Positions 39,340-49,486 of a stretch of DNA of 64,000 nt are shown here, one piece after another. Position 1 is the first letter of the stretch, and every line of letters begins with the position of its first letter. Source of the DNA: Symsagittifera roscoffensis (Eukaryota; Xenacoelomorpha; Acoela; Convolutidae); contig NC_087071.1 in NCBI RefSeq assembly GCF_963678635.1, positions 8,975,842 through 9,039,841 on the forward strand, written 5' to 3'. The notes beneath the pieces are model-generated. The model did not search any database and was not told the origin of the DNA. It was given only the letters and a program-made list of their open reading frames with translations. The position numbers were made by a program, and so were the translations under genes.

Positions 39340-42177
39340 CTAAAACAATGTCCACTTGTTTCTGCACGTGATACAATCACAGAATAATTGCCACGTGCAC
39401 GTTGTCATTTCTGAAAATCTCTCGTTTACAAATTTCCACATCGTGTTTAAAATTCTCGTCTTGAGGCCGATTCGTTTATCAAAATGAATATATGGTTCTA
39501 ATCGATTTACAATCCTACTGGTTCTGAAAACAAATTCGTTTCTCGCTTTTTCCGTTCTCACTTTTCGCATCTCAAAAATTTCTATATTTCTAGCCCGTGT
39601 GGTTCGCCTGTTTAACACTATTTCATTTCGTTCATTAGAATCAAGACTGGCAAGAAGTAAGATGTTATTTAGCTGGATGAACATGGGCAGGGGTAAAATG
39701 TTTAGCAAGCGTAGTTCGTTGATGTACACTCCCGTTTTATTTCCAGTGATCCACCGGATTGCGTTCTTTTGAAATCGCTCCAACTGCAATTGATCCCCCC
39801 TCGATATATGTGTACATGAGAGTCCGTATAATAACACTGGGAGTATTAGTGACTTATACAGGCCTAACTTTACAAACGTATTTATCTTTGCTGATAGGTT
39901 TCTTCTCAGGAGGTACAGTACTTGGTTTGCCTTCTTTAATCTTGTTTCAATGTGTACCTTCCAACTTAAATCGCCCGACACAAAAATTCCCAGATCTTTC
40001 ACAACCATCGATGTTCCAAGCACTACACCAAAAAGCATAGAGTTGGCGTCTCCGCCCCTAAAACTTACTTTTGCACATTTATCTAGTGCTAATTCCATTT
40101 TGTTTTCAGTTACCCACTGCTGAATTTTGTCCAGATCTTCTTGAATTTCAATTGATGTTTTTTTGATGGAAAGTAGTTTAAGATCATCCGCAAAAATATA
40201 TGGTTCAGAGAATTTGAGTACTTCAGGTAGGTCGTTAATAAAAATGCAAAAGAGCAGTGGTCCTAAAAGTGATCCTTGGGGAACACCACTAGTGACTTCT
40301 AAAACTTTTGAGCTGATATTGTCTACTCGTACAAACTGTTTCCTGTTTTTCAAATAGTCATAGAGTACCTCTAACATGCAGCCTCCTATTCCTATAAGTG
40401 CAACTTTCTTGAGTAGATCAAAATGCGGAACTTTATCAAAGGCTTTTGCAAAGTCAGTGTAGACTGCTACAATTTCTGCGTTTGAGTCATTGTCAAGCGC
40501 TTCATATATTTCTTTCAGGAAGGAGAGCATGTTTGTCAAAACTGATCTACCTTTAGTAAAACCGTGTTGATGTTTCGTCAAATACCAGGCAAAGTAAGGG
40601 TACAGGTCTTTGTATATACATTTTTCAAGGACTTTGCTGTCAATATTTAATAGCGATACTGGTCGATAGTTGTTCACCAATTTTCGGTCACGTTTTTTGT
40701 GAACAGGAGTAACTGCAGCTGTTTTCCATGAATCAGGTATTTTTCGTAGGCGTTTTACGTTTCTCAAAATTTTGTTCATCGGTTTGCATATATTGCGGTT
40801 CGTTTTCTGAAAAAAGCTAGGTGGCAACCCATTTGGGCCGCGTGACTTTGTTACGTCCAGAGTTGATAAAATCTCACTTACTGTCTTTTTCGATATATCA
40901 AAATTCGTTAACAAGGGATTTCCAAATTGAATATCTCTAATACTAAAACTTTCTTTAGGATTAAAAACTGAATGAAAGAAGTCGTTTAGCATGTTGACTT
41001 GTTCGTTTGGATTTGTGCTTTCAACTTCATCTTTTATGAGTAACTTAGGAAGACTTGTATGTTTATTCAAGTTCTTTAGGTGTTTAAAAATTACATTAGT
41101 GTTCCGTGTTCTAAACAATTCCTCTTGGTAGTTTTTCCTGTCCACTTCCGATGATTCAGTTACTAAATTTTCAAACAGTTTAACTTGTTGTCTTCTGTAG
41201 TTGGTCGGTTTGAGTATACATGATTGCCGTTTTGTTTGTAACTTTTTGATCAAATTTGAAGTGCTACTTGTTATCCAAGGTGGAAGTGATTGCCTATGTC
41301 TTGTTCTGAGAGGCACAAAACTCTTAATGATTTCATCCAAATATTGGGTGTACTCCTCATGCATTTTGTTAATGTTTGTGTGGCATACTGGTTCAAATGG
41401 GTTCTCGTTTATAAAATTGTTTATTCCTTCAAAATCGGCATTTCCAAAACTTCTAAAATTTTCCAAGTATGGTTTCGGCTCTGATACCGTGCATTCAATA
41501 GACAACATTATGGCATTGTGATCTGAGCAGTCATAAATCTTGGAAACGTTAAAATCTTGTTCGGCACTTGTATAGCAATTCCGATAGAAGGCTACGTCTA
41601 GTATGTTCTTCACACATGTTGGGAAATCTATCGCCTGCCTAAAGAGTCCATTTTCAAAAATTTGCAGTATTTGGTTTTCTTCCTCGTCAGTACTGGTGAG
41701 GGTGTTCCAGTTTGTTTCTGGGAAATTTAAATCCCCACATAAGAGAAACGGTTTGTTTTTAGGAATGGCTTTGATCAGTTGTTCAAATTCATGCACTTTG
41801 TATCTGTAATTACTGTTTTTTGGCGGATTGTAGAATGAGCCAATTATCATTTCAGTTTGATGAAGTTTTATACTACATAGCACACATGAATCAGGAATGT
41901 CATGTTTGGTGGATAAGTCCTCGGTAATTAGACTATTCTTGACAGCTATTAGGCTGCCTCCGTGACAGTTTTTACCACTCACAATAGCTCTATCAGATCT
42001 ATAGATGTTATATTCACTTAGAAAAAGCTCTGATGATTGAATATTCTCGTTAAGCCAAGTTTCGCTTAAGCATATGACATTAAAATTTCCAACTGCAATT
42101 GCATTTGCTAGCTTAGTTCTTCTCTCTATGTTGATTAGGCTTCTAGTATTTAGTTGCAGAATGTTGAGGAATCCTAG
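39340..42177 (-). CDS. LINE ORF2: AP-endonuclease and reverse transcriptase
   Basis: The frame is open from the codon after the ORF1 stop (42177) to 39340, about 945 residues, although the first in-frame GTG is at 41982. The first 65 residues carry endonuclease motifs LQLNTRS (Asn) and LSETWL (Glu); then GDLNFPETNW and SDHNAI (Asp-His). RT motifs are YRPVSLLN, GVPQGSLLGPLLF and the catalytic FADD in YIFADDLKLLS. A Cys-rich end (CTWQLFCDCITC) is typical of CR1/Jockey-type ORF2. Endonuclease nicks the target and RT copies the RNA in place. No frameshift or stop was seen. No ATG lies near the real N-terminus. Confidence 0.92.
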   Translation of the reverse strand, partial: LGFLNILQLNTRSLINIERRTKLANAIAVGNFNVICLSETWLNENIQSSELFLSEYNIYRSDRAIVSGKNCHGGSLIAVKNSLITEDLSTKHDIPDSCVLCSIKLHQTEMIIGSFYNPPKNSNYRYKVHEFEQLIKAIPKNKPFLLCGDLNFPETNWNTLTSTDEEENQILQIFENGLFRQAIDFPTCVKNILDVAFYRNCYTSAEQDFNVSKIYDCSDHNAIMLSIECTVSEPKPYLENFRSFGNADFEGINNFINENPFEPVCHTNINKMHEEYTQYLDEIIKSFVPLRTRHRQSLPPWITSSTSNLIKKLQTKRQSCILKPTNYRRQQVKLFENLVTESSEVDRKNYQEELFRTRNTNVIFKHLKNLNKHTSLPKLLIKDEVESTNPNEQVNMLNDFFHSVFNPKESFSIRDIQFGNPLLTNFDISKKTVSEILSTLDVTKSRGPNGLPPSFFQKTNRNICKPMNKILRNVKRLRKIPDSWKTAAVTPVHKKRDRKLVNNYRPVSLLNIDSKVLEKCIYKDLYPYFAWYLTKHQHGFTKGRSVLTNMLSFLKEIYEALDNDSNAEIVAVYTDFAKAFDKVPHFDLLKKVALIGIGGCMLEVLYDYLKNRKQFVRVDNISSKVLEVTSGVPQGSLLGPLLFCIFINDLPEVLKFSEPYIFADDLKLLSIKKTSIEIQEDLDKIQQWVTENKMELALDKCAKVSFRGGDANSMLFGVVLGTSMVVKDLGIFVSGDLSWKVHIETRLKKANQVLYLLRRNLSAKINTFVKLGLYKSLILPVLLYGLSCTHISRGDQLQLERFQKNAIRWITGNKTGVYINELRLLNILPLPMFIQLNNILLLASLDSNERNEIVLNRRTTRARNIEIFEMRKVRTEKARNEFVFRTSRIVNRLEPYIHFDKRIGLKTRILNTMWKFVNERFSEMTTCTWQLFCDCITCRNKWTLF

Positions 42178-42180
42178 TCA
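42174..42180 (-). promoter_or_regulatory. UGA-CUAG readthrough context between LINE ORF1 and ORF2
   Basis: The minus strand reads CAT-TGA-CTA-GGA. UGA followed by CUAG is the best known context for stop-codon readthrough in animal genes and some viruses. ORF2 has the same frame and no start codon nearby. Confidence 0.6.
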
Positions 42181-42909
42181 ATGCTGGGGTTCCTGAACTT
42201 CAGTGTCAATAGTTACTTTCACACCATCATTGAACAATTCTAGATTCCTTATTTTCAGCTTTTCGCGAGGAACGCCTTCATCTAGTAGTTGTCTTCGTTT
42301 CTTAAGGATTTCGTTCTCTTTAATTGCACTCTCTTTGGTCAATGCTGGTAGCAGGTAGACCTCTTTTTCGACCAATTGTTCTCGCTTTTCTCGGCTTTTT
42401 GCTAGTACTAGTCGTGCTTCATGTTCGCTAGGTACAGTTACCAGCAGTGTTCTTGGCTTCATTCGATTACGATCAAATTTTCCCAGTCGTTTTAGTTCTA
42501 TTATTTTCGGCTTCACTCCAATTATGTCTAGTATTTCGTTTACTTCGTCATTTGTTGGGACAAGGTTTTCTCCTTTTGTTTTCTCAGGGTCCTCTTTGAC
42601 TCCTTGTATCCTAAAACTTTGATTTATGTTGTGATCAGAGTTAGATCTGGCAGCATGTTGAGTGGTTTGAGCTTGATTTATCCGGGTGGTGGTTTCAGCA
42701 GCTACAACGGCACTATAAGTTTTTTCCACTTTATCGCATGTCGTTTTCATTGCATTTCCAATTTTTTGATCTACTAAATCGGTAAGTCTTCTTTCCATGC
42801 TTTTAAGGCTTTCAGTTACATCAATGTTTGAGAGCTTCTCGTCTATGTTGGCCAGGGTTTTGCATCTTATAAAGTTGTCTCGTTCATTATTTTGCACACA
42901 AGTATTACA
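42178..42909 (-). CDS. LINE ORF1, C-terminal part (5' truncated)
   Basis: About 243 residues of LINE sequence; upstream the frame runs fortuitously into copy B leader and LTR (to 42966). It starts in a Cys motif (CNTC), then a helical segment, then an RRM-like fold pattern (FRIQGVKED, PRTLLVTVPSEHEARLVLAKS) and a basic end, typical of LINE ORF1 RNA-binding proteins. It ends in TGA at 42178-42180 with ORF2 in the same frame next to it. Confidence 0.8.
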   Translation of the reverse strand, partial: CNTCVQNNERDNFIRCKTLANIDEKLSNIDVTESLKSMERRLTDLVDQKIGNAMKTTCDKVEKTYSAVVAAETTTRINQAQTTQHAARSNSDHNINQSFRIQGVKEDPEKTKGENLVPTNDEVNEILDIIGVKPKIIELKRLGKFDRNRMKPRTLLVTVPSEHEARLVLAKSREKREQLVEKEVYLLPALTKESAIKENEILKKRRQLLDEGVPREKLKIRNLELFNDGVKVTIDTEVQEPQH

Positions 42910-42911
42910 AA

Positions 42912-42929
42912 TAACACCCAGGAGCGCCA
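42912..42929 (-). promoter_or_regulatory. Primer-binding-site candidate (copy B)
   Basis: Same TGGCGCTCCTGGGTGTTA 18-mer as copy A, 12 nt inside the 5' LTR. Confidence 0.5.
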
Positions 42930-42941
42930 TAAAAACATACA

Positions 42942-43853
42942 TGTAACATTCGCCCGGAAGATACATATCGACGGATAAAAAAACTAAGTCTTAAGACGAC
43001 TGGCTAGCGTCTAAACAGAGCTTTGCATGTTTTTCACCGTCTCTACCAAGCCAGTACTTTTCGGTGGTCTTTTCTAACATCGGGTCGACAAAAACGTTAC
43101 TGTTCTCCGGCTTCGACCAGAACGCTCAAACTAACTGAATTACATGCAAAAATAGTGAGCTCATGGCTGGGTCTCAGTATCCCCAGACCACGAGGTCACT
43201 CCTAAAAACAGGGCTACTACTTATAATATTACTATTGTTTTTGTTCAGTAGATAAAAATCATCATCTCCGTCGAAGATGGATCAACCCTTTCCCCCAACT
43301 CCTAGCACCTCATCCTTGTCAAAACTAATCCAAATATCAATTAAATTCAAGTCAGGACATGACAGGATGCTAAAAGTTCATATGAGTCAATAAAAGTTTT
43401 CCGCCCCGAGACCCTTCCGGATTCTTGAATCCGCTGAATCAAGCCCGTTGATCTTGATTTCTTCCTAATCCGGAAGGCTGGTTTCTTACCCTTCACCGTT
43501 GTTTGCAACGGCCTTGCAACTATTGTAGCAGCACAATAGTTGCAACTCGGAACGTTCTCTGCAATCTGCTGCTGTTTTTCAATCACGATTCTCGTTGTTC
43601 TCGTCAGCGCAACTAACGTTGTTGTTGTTCTCTCGTTTTTTGTTAAAATGGCCGTTTCAGCATTTCTCAGAAATGTGACGTCATCATTCGAATTTTTGAA
43701 ATTTTAAAATACTAGAATATTCCAGCCTTCACCGTTTGGCTAAACGTTCCAATAACATCCTTAGTTCATAAAAACCACCAACCCGGAAGGCTTACTGCTA
43801 AAATTCCGAATTCTGCAGAGATTGCATTTTTCACATTCTGGTCGAATGTCACA
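42942..43853 (-). repeat. 5' LTR of copy B
   Basis: 912 bp, the partner of 15614-16533 with only a few substitutions. Contains the hairpin at 43514-43545. The 79-aa minus-strand frame inside it (43347-43586) is not taken as a gene. Confidence 0.93.
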
Positions 43854-45012
43854 TATTCGTCCTGGGTAGCTTTCTTTTTCGCTGCTTTCAGTTTTTTCTT
43901 TTATCCGGTCATTCTTTTTGATTTTTTTCAAACTTGTAAGAGTCGCCTACTTCAGTCACATATGAGGCTTAAGAAAAATAGGCCCTATAACCATTGGCTC
44001 AAGAGTCAGGGACACTATCTCTTGTGTTTTTCTACCTCAAAACGGTCGGAGCCAATTCGGTTCGCTTGCTACATGAGGCTAGAACCCGTTACAGCTTAAA
44101 GGCCACTACCAAATTATCCTCCCACTCTAGAAAATCAGAACGTCCCCATACTTAGGTCTCGAGATACCCAAAATACACGAACGCCGTTAAAAACAGGGTC
44201 GGAACAATCCGTTAAGTTACTTTTTATTAGACAGTGGAACTTTGATCCATTTCAGATGGATCAACCTAAAACTCGCCTTACCTCAACATAACAATCATAA
44301 AACACACTCGAGAAAATTAAATTAGGTACTTACATAGCAGCACACTCGAGAACTAGAGGTAACTAAATTAGCAAGCAACTTGAGAATGATCAGGGAATTA
44401 AGTTTAATTCAATAAGTTCTAATCGAACAAGTTTTATCTCAAGAATGGAGTTTTGGTTCTGGACCACTGGGACACTTCGGTTGTCCACCTTTCCACCGAA
44501 GGCTCACTCTGGTTCAGCTAGATTCCGATCTTCTTTTGTAATCACTGTCTCCTATTTCAAGATAGGACAGCTCTACTCTCGTGGTTTATATTATTTTCTT
44601 GGAAATTGCGAATAGCAATTTCCCGTTGTTTTTTTTGTCACTTTCCCGCAATTGTAAATTCGGTCGTTCTCCCTTTTTATTTTTTTATTTTCAGTTGTCA
44701 CGAGAAAACTGAGCATGACAGGCTCCATTCGAATTTTTGAAAAATAAAACTTCATTCCAAAACAACGTATTTTCGTGTTCCTCAAGGTCAAACTTCCAGA
44801 TATGAGCGACTGGCACAACTTCAGTTCTTTCTGTGCGGGTGTTAGTTCGACTTGATTTCCAACCATCTGACTCTCTTTAGTTTCCTTTGCTTCTCCCTTA
44901 TTTCCGAAATTCTGAGTTAAATGATGAAGGAGTAGTTTAGTAATTTCGGTTACCATGATAATTTCTGAACTTTTGGTTCACACAAAATGTATGATATTTA
45001 CAACAATTTCAG
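43854..45012. other. Right flank of copy B
   Basis: No recognised gene. The segment 44591-44956 is open on the minus strand for 121 residues and its upper part is similar to 15300-15500 on the other side of copy B. It may be a remnant of an older repeat. Confidence 0.4.
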
Positions 45013-45201
45013 GGGGAATGAAGCGGCATTCAATTGCTTATCTACTAGCCAATCGCAGCACCATACCGTTGAGTTTGTATACAACAATCAATAAGAACTC
45101 GTGTCGCTATTGTGCCAATTCGTCCAGTTTGAAATCAACAACCGAGGAAGCAATCTCAGACTCTGACAAAGGTGCGAAGTCAAGCGATGAAAAACTAAAA
45201 G
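45013..45201 (+). CDS. Possible host-gene exon with mitochondrial-type presequence
   Basis: An acceptor-like TTTCAG at 45007-45012 is followed by ATG at 45018, an open frame, and AAAG|GTAAAT as donor-like sequence at 45202. The ~61 residues begin MKRHSIAYLLANRSTIPLSL and continue with Arg, Ser, Thr and no acid for the first 40, like a mitochondrial targeting sequence, then turn acidic. No family recognised and no further exon seen. Weak evidence. Confidence 0.25.
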
Positions 45202-45365
45202 GTAAATTGAAGTTTTTTTATCCGCTTTCTTTTTTGAAACCGTTTAAACATCTTTCCAGTTGCGCGCTTATTTATTCGTCATTCGATCTACAAAGTAGCC
45301 CAAAATACTTGATTTATGGGTACGTAGCACTATTTGGACACTTGCGTATTCATACTCGTCAGTAA

Positions 45366-45807
45366 GCAGAAAAATGCCATATTAACCTAATCAGAACTGA
45401 AACAAGGAAGAAATTAATAAATATTTATTTCGTAAGTTCGCTTTCTCATCTCGGTTCTGATTAGTTAATATTGGTTATACTCATAGAGTAATTTCAGATA
45501 AGGTACACCGTCTGCTCGTCACGCTATCTTATTTGCGGCCGGATAGATTCGTGCAACTTCTTAGTCTAATACCAATCTTAATCTTACTCTTTTATCTCCT
45601 AGTCTCAATAGATCTAGTGTACACCGGTTTATGCGAGTTAGTTCCAGAATGAGAACAACTGTATTCTAAGCTTAATTCAAATTGCTTACAAGTAGTTTCA
45701 GCTTTTACAAATAAGGGGGTTGTAAGTTTGATGGAGTTTGATTGGTTAGTATTCAATATTTTGATGATTGGTTAGTATTCAATATCCAAAAATAAATTCT
45801 AGTTTAG
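45366..45807. other. AT-rich intergenic stretch
   Basis: Nothing coding. It holds a 21-bp direct repeat TGATTGGTTAGTATTCAATAT at 45739-45759 and 45765-45785. Confidence 0.6.
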
Positions 45808-47404
45808 ATCTGGTTCCACCCATCCGGGGTTTACAGAGTTTTAGTTCTTCGGTGTTCTACTGTAGTGGAGGATGGATGATGGTGTCTTTCTTAAGAAGTT
45901 TCGAGTTTATTCTTTTTTCTGATTAGGAAGAAGGATTGTTATCACGATCGTTTCGGGAGATCGTATCATGAATTCTGATCGGTTGTGATGAGTGTTGATT
46001 TAGTATTAGAGAATAGCAACGCTCCAATCTCGTTCGGACGTGGCATGTAGTTTGACTTTGGATGGAGTGCCTGATGACTTGGATCTGTACGGGTTTCCTT
46101 TGTTGCGATGCCAAGTCGTACTTTAAATCCTTTGAGTGTAGTGACTGTAGGTAGCATGTCGGGTGTGTTTTGCCATTCCGTAAATGGAGTGTGATTGGGT
46201 TGTCAAGTTCCTTGCTGCTCGTCTTTGGGCTGTATGTAATCTATATACTGCATTGTAATATTTACATATACAAATCTTTGTTAATTTTGTTTTTAGTTAT
46301 GATCTTATCACGTTAATTTTTACGTTAATTTTTATCGCAAAAGCGTTCTTGTTTAGTTGGGTTATTTTTAAGAGCTACTAACCCTTGAGTAACTCTCGTC
46401 AAAAATTGAGTGTGCGTCACAAAGCGTAGATGTAGCACGGTGGGTTAAGCCGGCTATAGAGCATGCTCAGGACGTCCTCTCTGGTGGGTTAGGCCAGGAG
46501 TATAAATTCATGCTCTTTTTTGGAGGGTCCTGTTTGTGTTCAATCTTTCGTGCCTTTTTTATTACTGGTTTTTTCCTTTTTTGTCTTGGTTGTGTCCTTT
46601 TCTCAAAAGTTCAAATCGTTTCTTTTGGATTTGTCTTTCGACTTTTTTGTGTTTTGTTCTTTTGTGTTCAGACTTGAAAGTAGTCTTCAAAAGAATAGTT
46701 TATCCAGTTCTAAGCTGTGTTAATCCGGTTTGGGTACCGTGGGTTTTCTTTCCTTAGTCATGCTGTTAGGTTGTGGTTTGTGGTGTTTAGTAAGCTGCGT
46801 TGGTTAGTTTGGATTAATCTATAATTCCTTTCCAACCGGGTTAAAGGAAAGTTTGAAATAAGTTAAAACTGGTTAGAGTTGTTATCGGTGAAAGTTAAAA
46901 ACTAAATTTATTATTTTAAACAATTCTTCGTGGGCGAGCTGTGTGATTATATTGTGGATAGGATTGTGGGCGAGTGAATGTATTTGAACTATAAAGAAGC
47001 GTCTTTGAAAAGGTTAGCACTACTTTAATTTTATAGGCAACTTTTATTAATTTACTACTTTACGGCTTTATTATTTTATTATTAAAATTATTATTTTTAC
47101 GGCTTTATTTGGGGGGTTGAAATTATCAATTTATTTTCATTTTAAGAATGTTTACTGCATATGGGAAATGAGTTTATACACCATTTTTTTGCTGTTTTGA
47201 GTGTAAGTTTTACTGCCTCATTTATCGTAATTGGTTAACATAAATATATGATTCTAGAAAAAAGTTTTCTGTTTTCATTTCGTTTTTCTTTTTTGTAGAT
47301 GGTTGATGATCATGTCTGTGAAGACTAAAGAAAAAGAGAGAACTTTTATAAAGAATGGTTAGTTTTTCTAATTTGCTAGAATAATTTATTTAATTCATAT
47401 TACC
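45808..47404. other. Non-coding block of repeat copy 1 (LTR candidate)
   Basis: About 1.6 kb, no supported ORF. It has a TATA-like GGAGTATAAATTC near 46497 on the plus strand and a pyrimidine-rich run near 47270-47297 (a polypurine tract on the minus strand). By position it should include the 3' LTR, but its borders could not be fixed. Confidence 0.45.
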
Positions 47405-49197
47405 TTATTCGTCTGTGAAGAATCCGTGGGGAAAAACGTCATGGATGATATCTGATGATGTTAGTAATTTAGCTATCAAACGAATGATGTTTTTAGTTTG
47501 GAGAAGTGGCCAAACCAATTGGAGTGCTTTAATGATTTTGTGCTCTTCAGTGCTGGGTGAGAGTTCATAAGGTGTATTTTGAATGAGGTTATAAAGTTTT
47601 TGATTATATCTGGTGTTATGGATGAATTCCAGGATCGGGATCTCAACGGTCTGTAGGAATTCGTGTGGGAAGATTAGTGGGCGGGATTCGTCTACGTTGA
47701 AGGTTTTGGTTAAGGGACAGAATATATACATCTGGGTGATGGGATCATAATTGCGGAGGATGCCTTGTAGGTTAGTATCTTTAATACAATAAGTTAAGAA
47801 AGAATGGTGAGGTATATTTAGATTAATGTATTGATATCTGTGGTGAATTTGTCGTGCTGGTGTATTATGAGTGTAATGGTAATGGATGAACTTATAGTAA
47901 GTAAAAGTGTGTGTCTGTTTAGTTCGTAACATGATGTCGTGTGAACAGTTCAAATCACGTTCTTTGGGTGTGAGGAAATGAAAAGTTAGTGAGAAGTTGT
48001 TAAATTTGTTAAAATATGAATCATAGGCTTGAATATCACGAAGTGCTGCTGAAATTTCGTGGTCGTTTTTTTAATCTAAAGTAATGAGGGTGAAAACTAA
48101 TGGTGTTTTAATGAAGAATTTTTCTGTTAGTTGTGGGTTAGCAAATTTATCGTCGTTCAGAAAGGTGTCTTCGTTTGGTCTTTGGATGTGATGGTCGTAG
48201 TGATTGATGGGATATTCGTTAGTTTTGGGTGCGGCGAATTTGATAAGTGACTGTTTATATCCGATTTGTGTAAATTGTTTTGGAGTGAGTGCTGTTGTTA
48301 AAAGGTTGAGTTGAATGCTGCATTGTTCTTTATCATATGTGGTGTTATATAATGGGTGTTACTTAATGGTAGTGATAGTGGATTAGTGAAGTGATAAAAT
48401 GATGTCCATGAAAGTGTTGGGTATAATACGTGCTCTTTATCATAATTAGGGTGTTCGTCATTTGGGTCTGAATGAAAGTAGGTGTATTGTGGGAAAAAGG
48501 GTAAACATATTTGAAGATAATCTTTAGTGTTAGTGTGGAGTGGGTGATTAACAAATGTTGGCTGTTCCCGGGTGAGAGGGAAATGGAGTATTGGGGAATT
48601 TTCTTTTGAAGGTTCGATAGGCTCGGTTTGTACTAGATGAGGATGGATTTGACGAGGGAGTTGGGTTTGGTGAAGGGGTGTAATTTGAAGAGGGAGTTGG
48701 GGTTGATGGGTTTGATGATATTATGGATTGTGAGAGTTGGTGAATGGTTAGTGTCTGAGGGTGCTGTAATTGTTGTTGAAATGTGATGAAATTGTCAAGT
48801 TCATTGGATATTTGTGTATTTACAGAGCTGTTGTTGTCTGAAGGTTCACTGGTCAAGGGCGATTATATGGGTTTTACATTGGAAATAGAAGAGTGAGTGG
48901 AAGCAGGTTCAAATCTTCTTTGAGAGTACAGAGGTTGAAAAGGAGGTTGGGAAAATGTAGATGGCTGGGTTCAAAGTTGTCAAATTCGTCAGGGGTTTCG
49001 AGATCTGAGTTATTAAATTGGGAAATAGTATTATATACAGTGGTGTTTGAATTAGTATCTGAATCCATGCCGGATGAAGTGTTATCATGAGGCGATTGAG
49101 GTGGGGAGAAAGCAAAAAGTGGGATAATTCGGAGGTTGCTTTGAAGGTTGGTTGGGTAGGAAATTGAGCGATGGAATGATCCAACTTGGCGGCTCAT
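47405..49197 (-). pseudogene. Post-env coding remnant, repeat copy 1
   Basis: Minus-strand frames 48874-49197 (MSRQVGSFHRS...), 48548-48856 (Ser/Pro/Asn-rich) and 47405-47953 (182 aa, with ILRNYDPITQMYIF) follow one another in different registers. The same set with the same breaks is found in copy 2. It looks like one protein of about 550-600 residues broken by frameshifts. No family recognised. Confidence 0.5.
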
Positions 49198-49486
49198 CGT
49201 GGGCTAAAAAGATAGTTGTTCTGAGAACGAAAGTTAGTGGTATGTGGTTGTTCTATAATTTGCTCGTATGTGTCTTCTATTTTAAATTGTTGGGTTATTA
49301 TGTGTTGAATTGGGCTTTGTAGGTAATTAGGTCTTGAAGATTTGAGGTCTGTCAGGGCTATGTTTCTGAAATTTCGTGGTACTTATGATAAAGGATGGTT
49401 ATGGTTTAGGCTTTGTAATTGTTGTGCCTCAGGCGTTGTATTTTTATGGTTTCATGAATCGTCATATATGCTCGGTGTTAATTTTA

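Larger units (their letters stand above)
39270..42909 (-). mobile_element. CR1/Jockey-like non-LTR retrotransposon (LINE), 5' truncated
   Basis: About 3.64 kb inserted into copy B's leader; copy A shows the empty site at 13980-13986. The 3' end is at the left and finishes in a (CAA)n tail, seen as (TTG)n at 39270-39291 on the plus strand. It encodes the end of ORF1, an AP-endonuclease and an RT. The 5' end abuts leader sequence 2 bp from the PBS candidate. A clear target duplication is not visible; AAAAG of the empty site is missing on one side. Confidence 0.9.
15614..43853 (-). mobile_element. Giant Ty3/Gypsy-like LTR retrotransposon, copy B (complete, with LINE insertion)
   Basis: 28.2 kb between two LTRs of 920 and 912 bp, about 24.6 kb without the LINE at 39270-42909. 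Minus-strand order: 5' LTR, PBS candidate, 3-kb leader, gag-PR-RT-RH-IN-macrodomain-like, then a second giant ORF with an SGNH hydrolase, 3' UTR, 3' LTR. The LTRs differ at only a handful of positions plus a poly-C run, so insertion was recent. No clear 4-6 bp target-site duplication: left flank GGTTAT, right flank TATTCG. Coding damage: TGA in gag (34857), a 7-bp deletion in protease (near 32770), a 7-bp duplication and a 1-bp loss in the linker (near 30010 and 29885), TGA at 26052 and TAG at 24849. Confidence 0.92.

Noticed and set aside
43347-43586. 79-aa minus-strand frame in both copy B LTRs (also 16027-16266)
   Set aside because: Identical only because the two LTRs are recent twins; it is not open in the copy A LTR, and it contains the hairpin, so it is probably not a gene.
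46520-46723. Phe-rich plus-strand ORFs in both repeats (also 50704-50991)
   Set aside because: Low complexity from T-rich DNA; conserved only because of the recent duplication.
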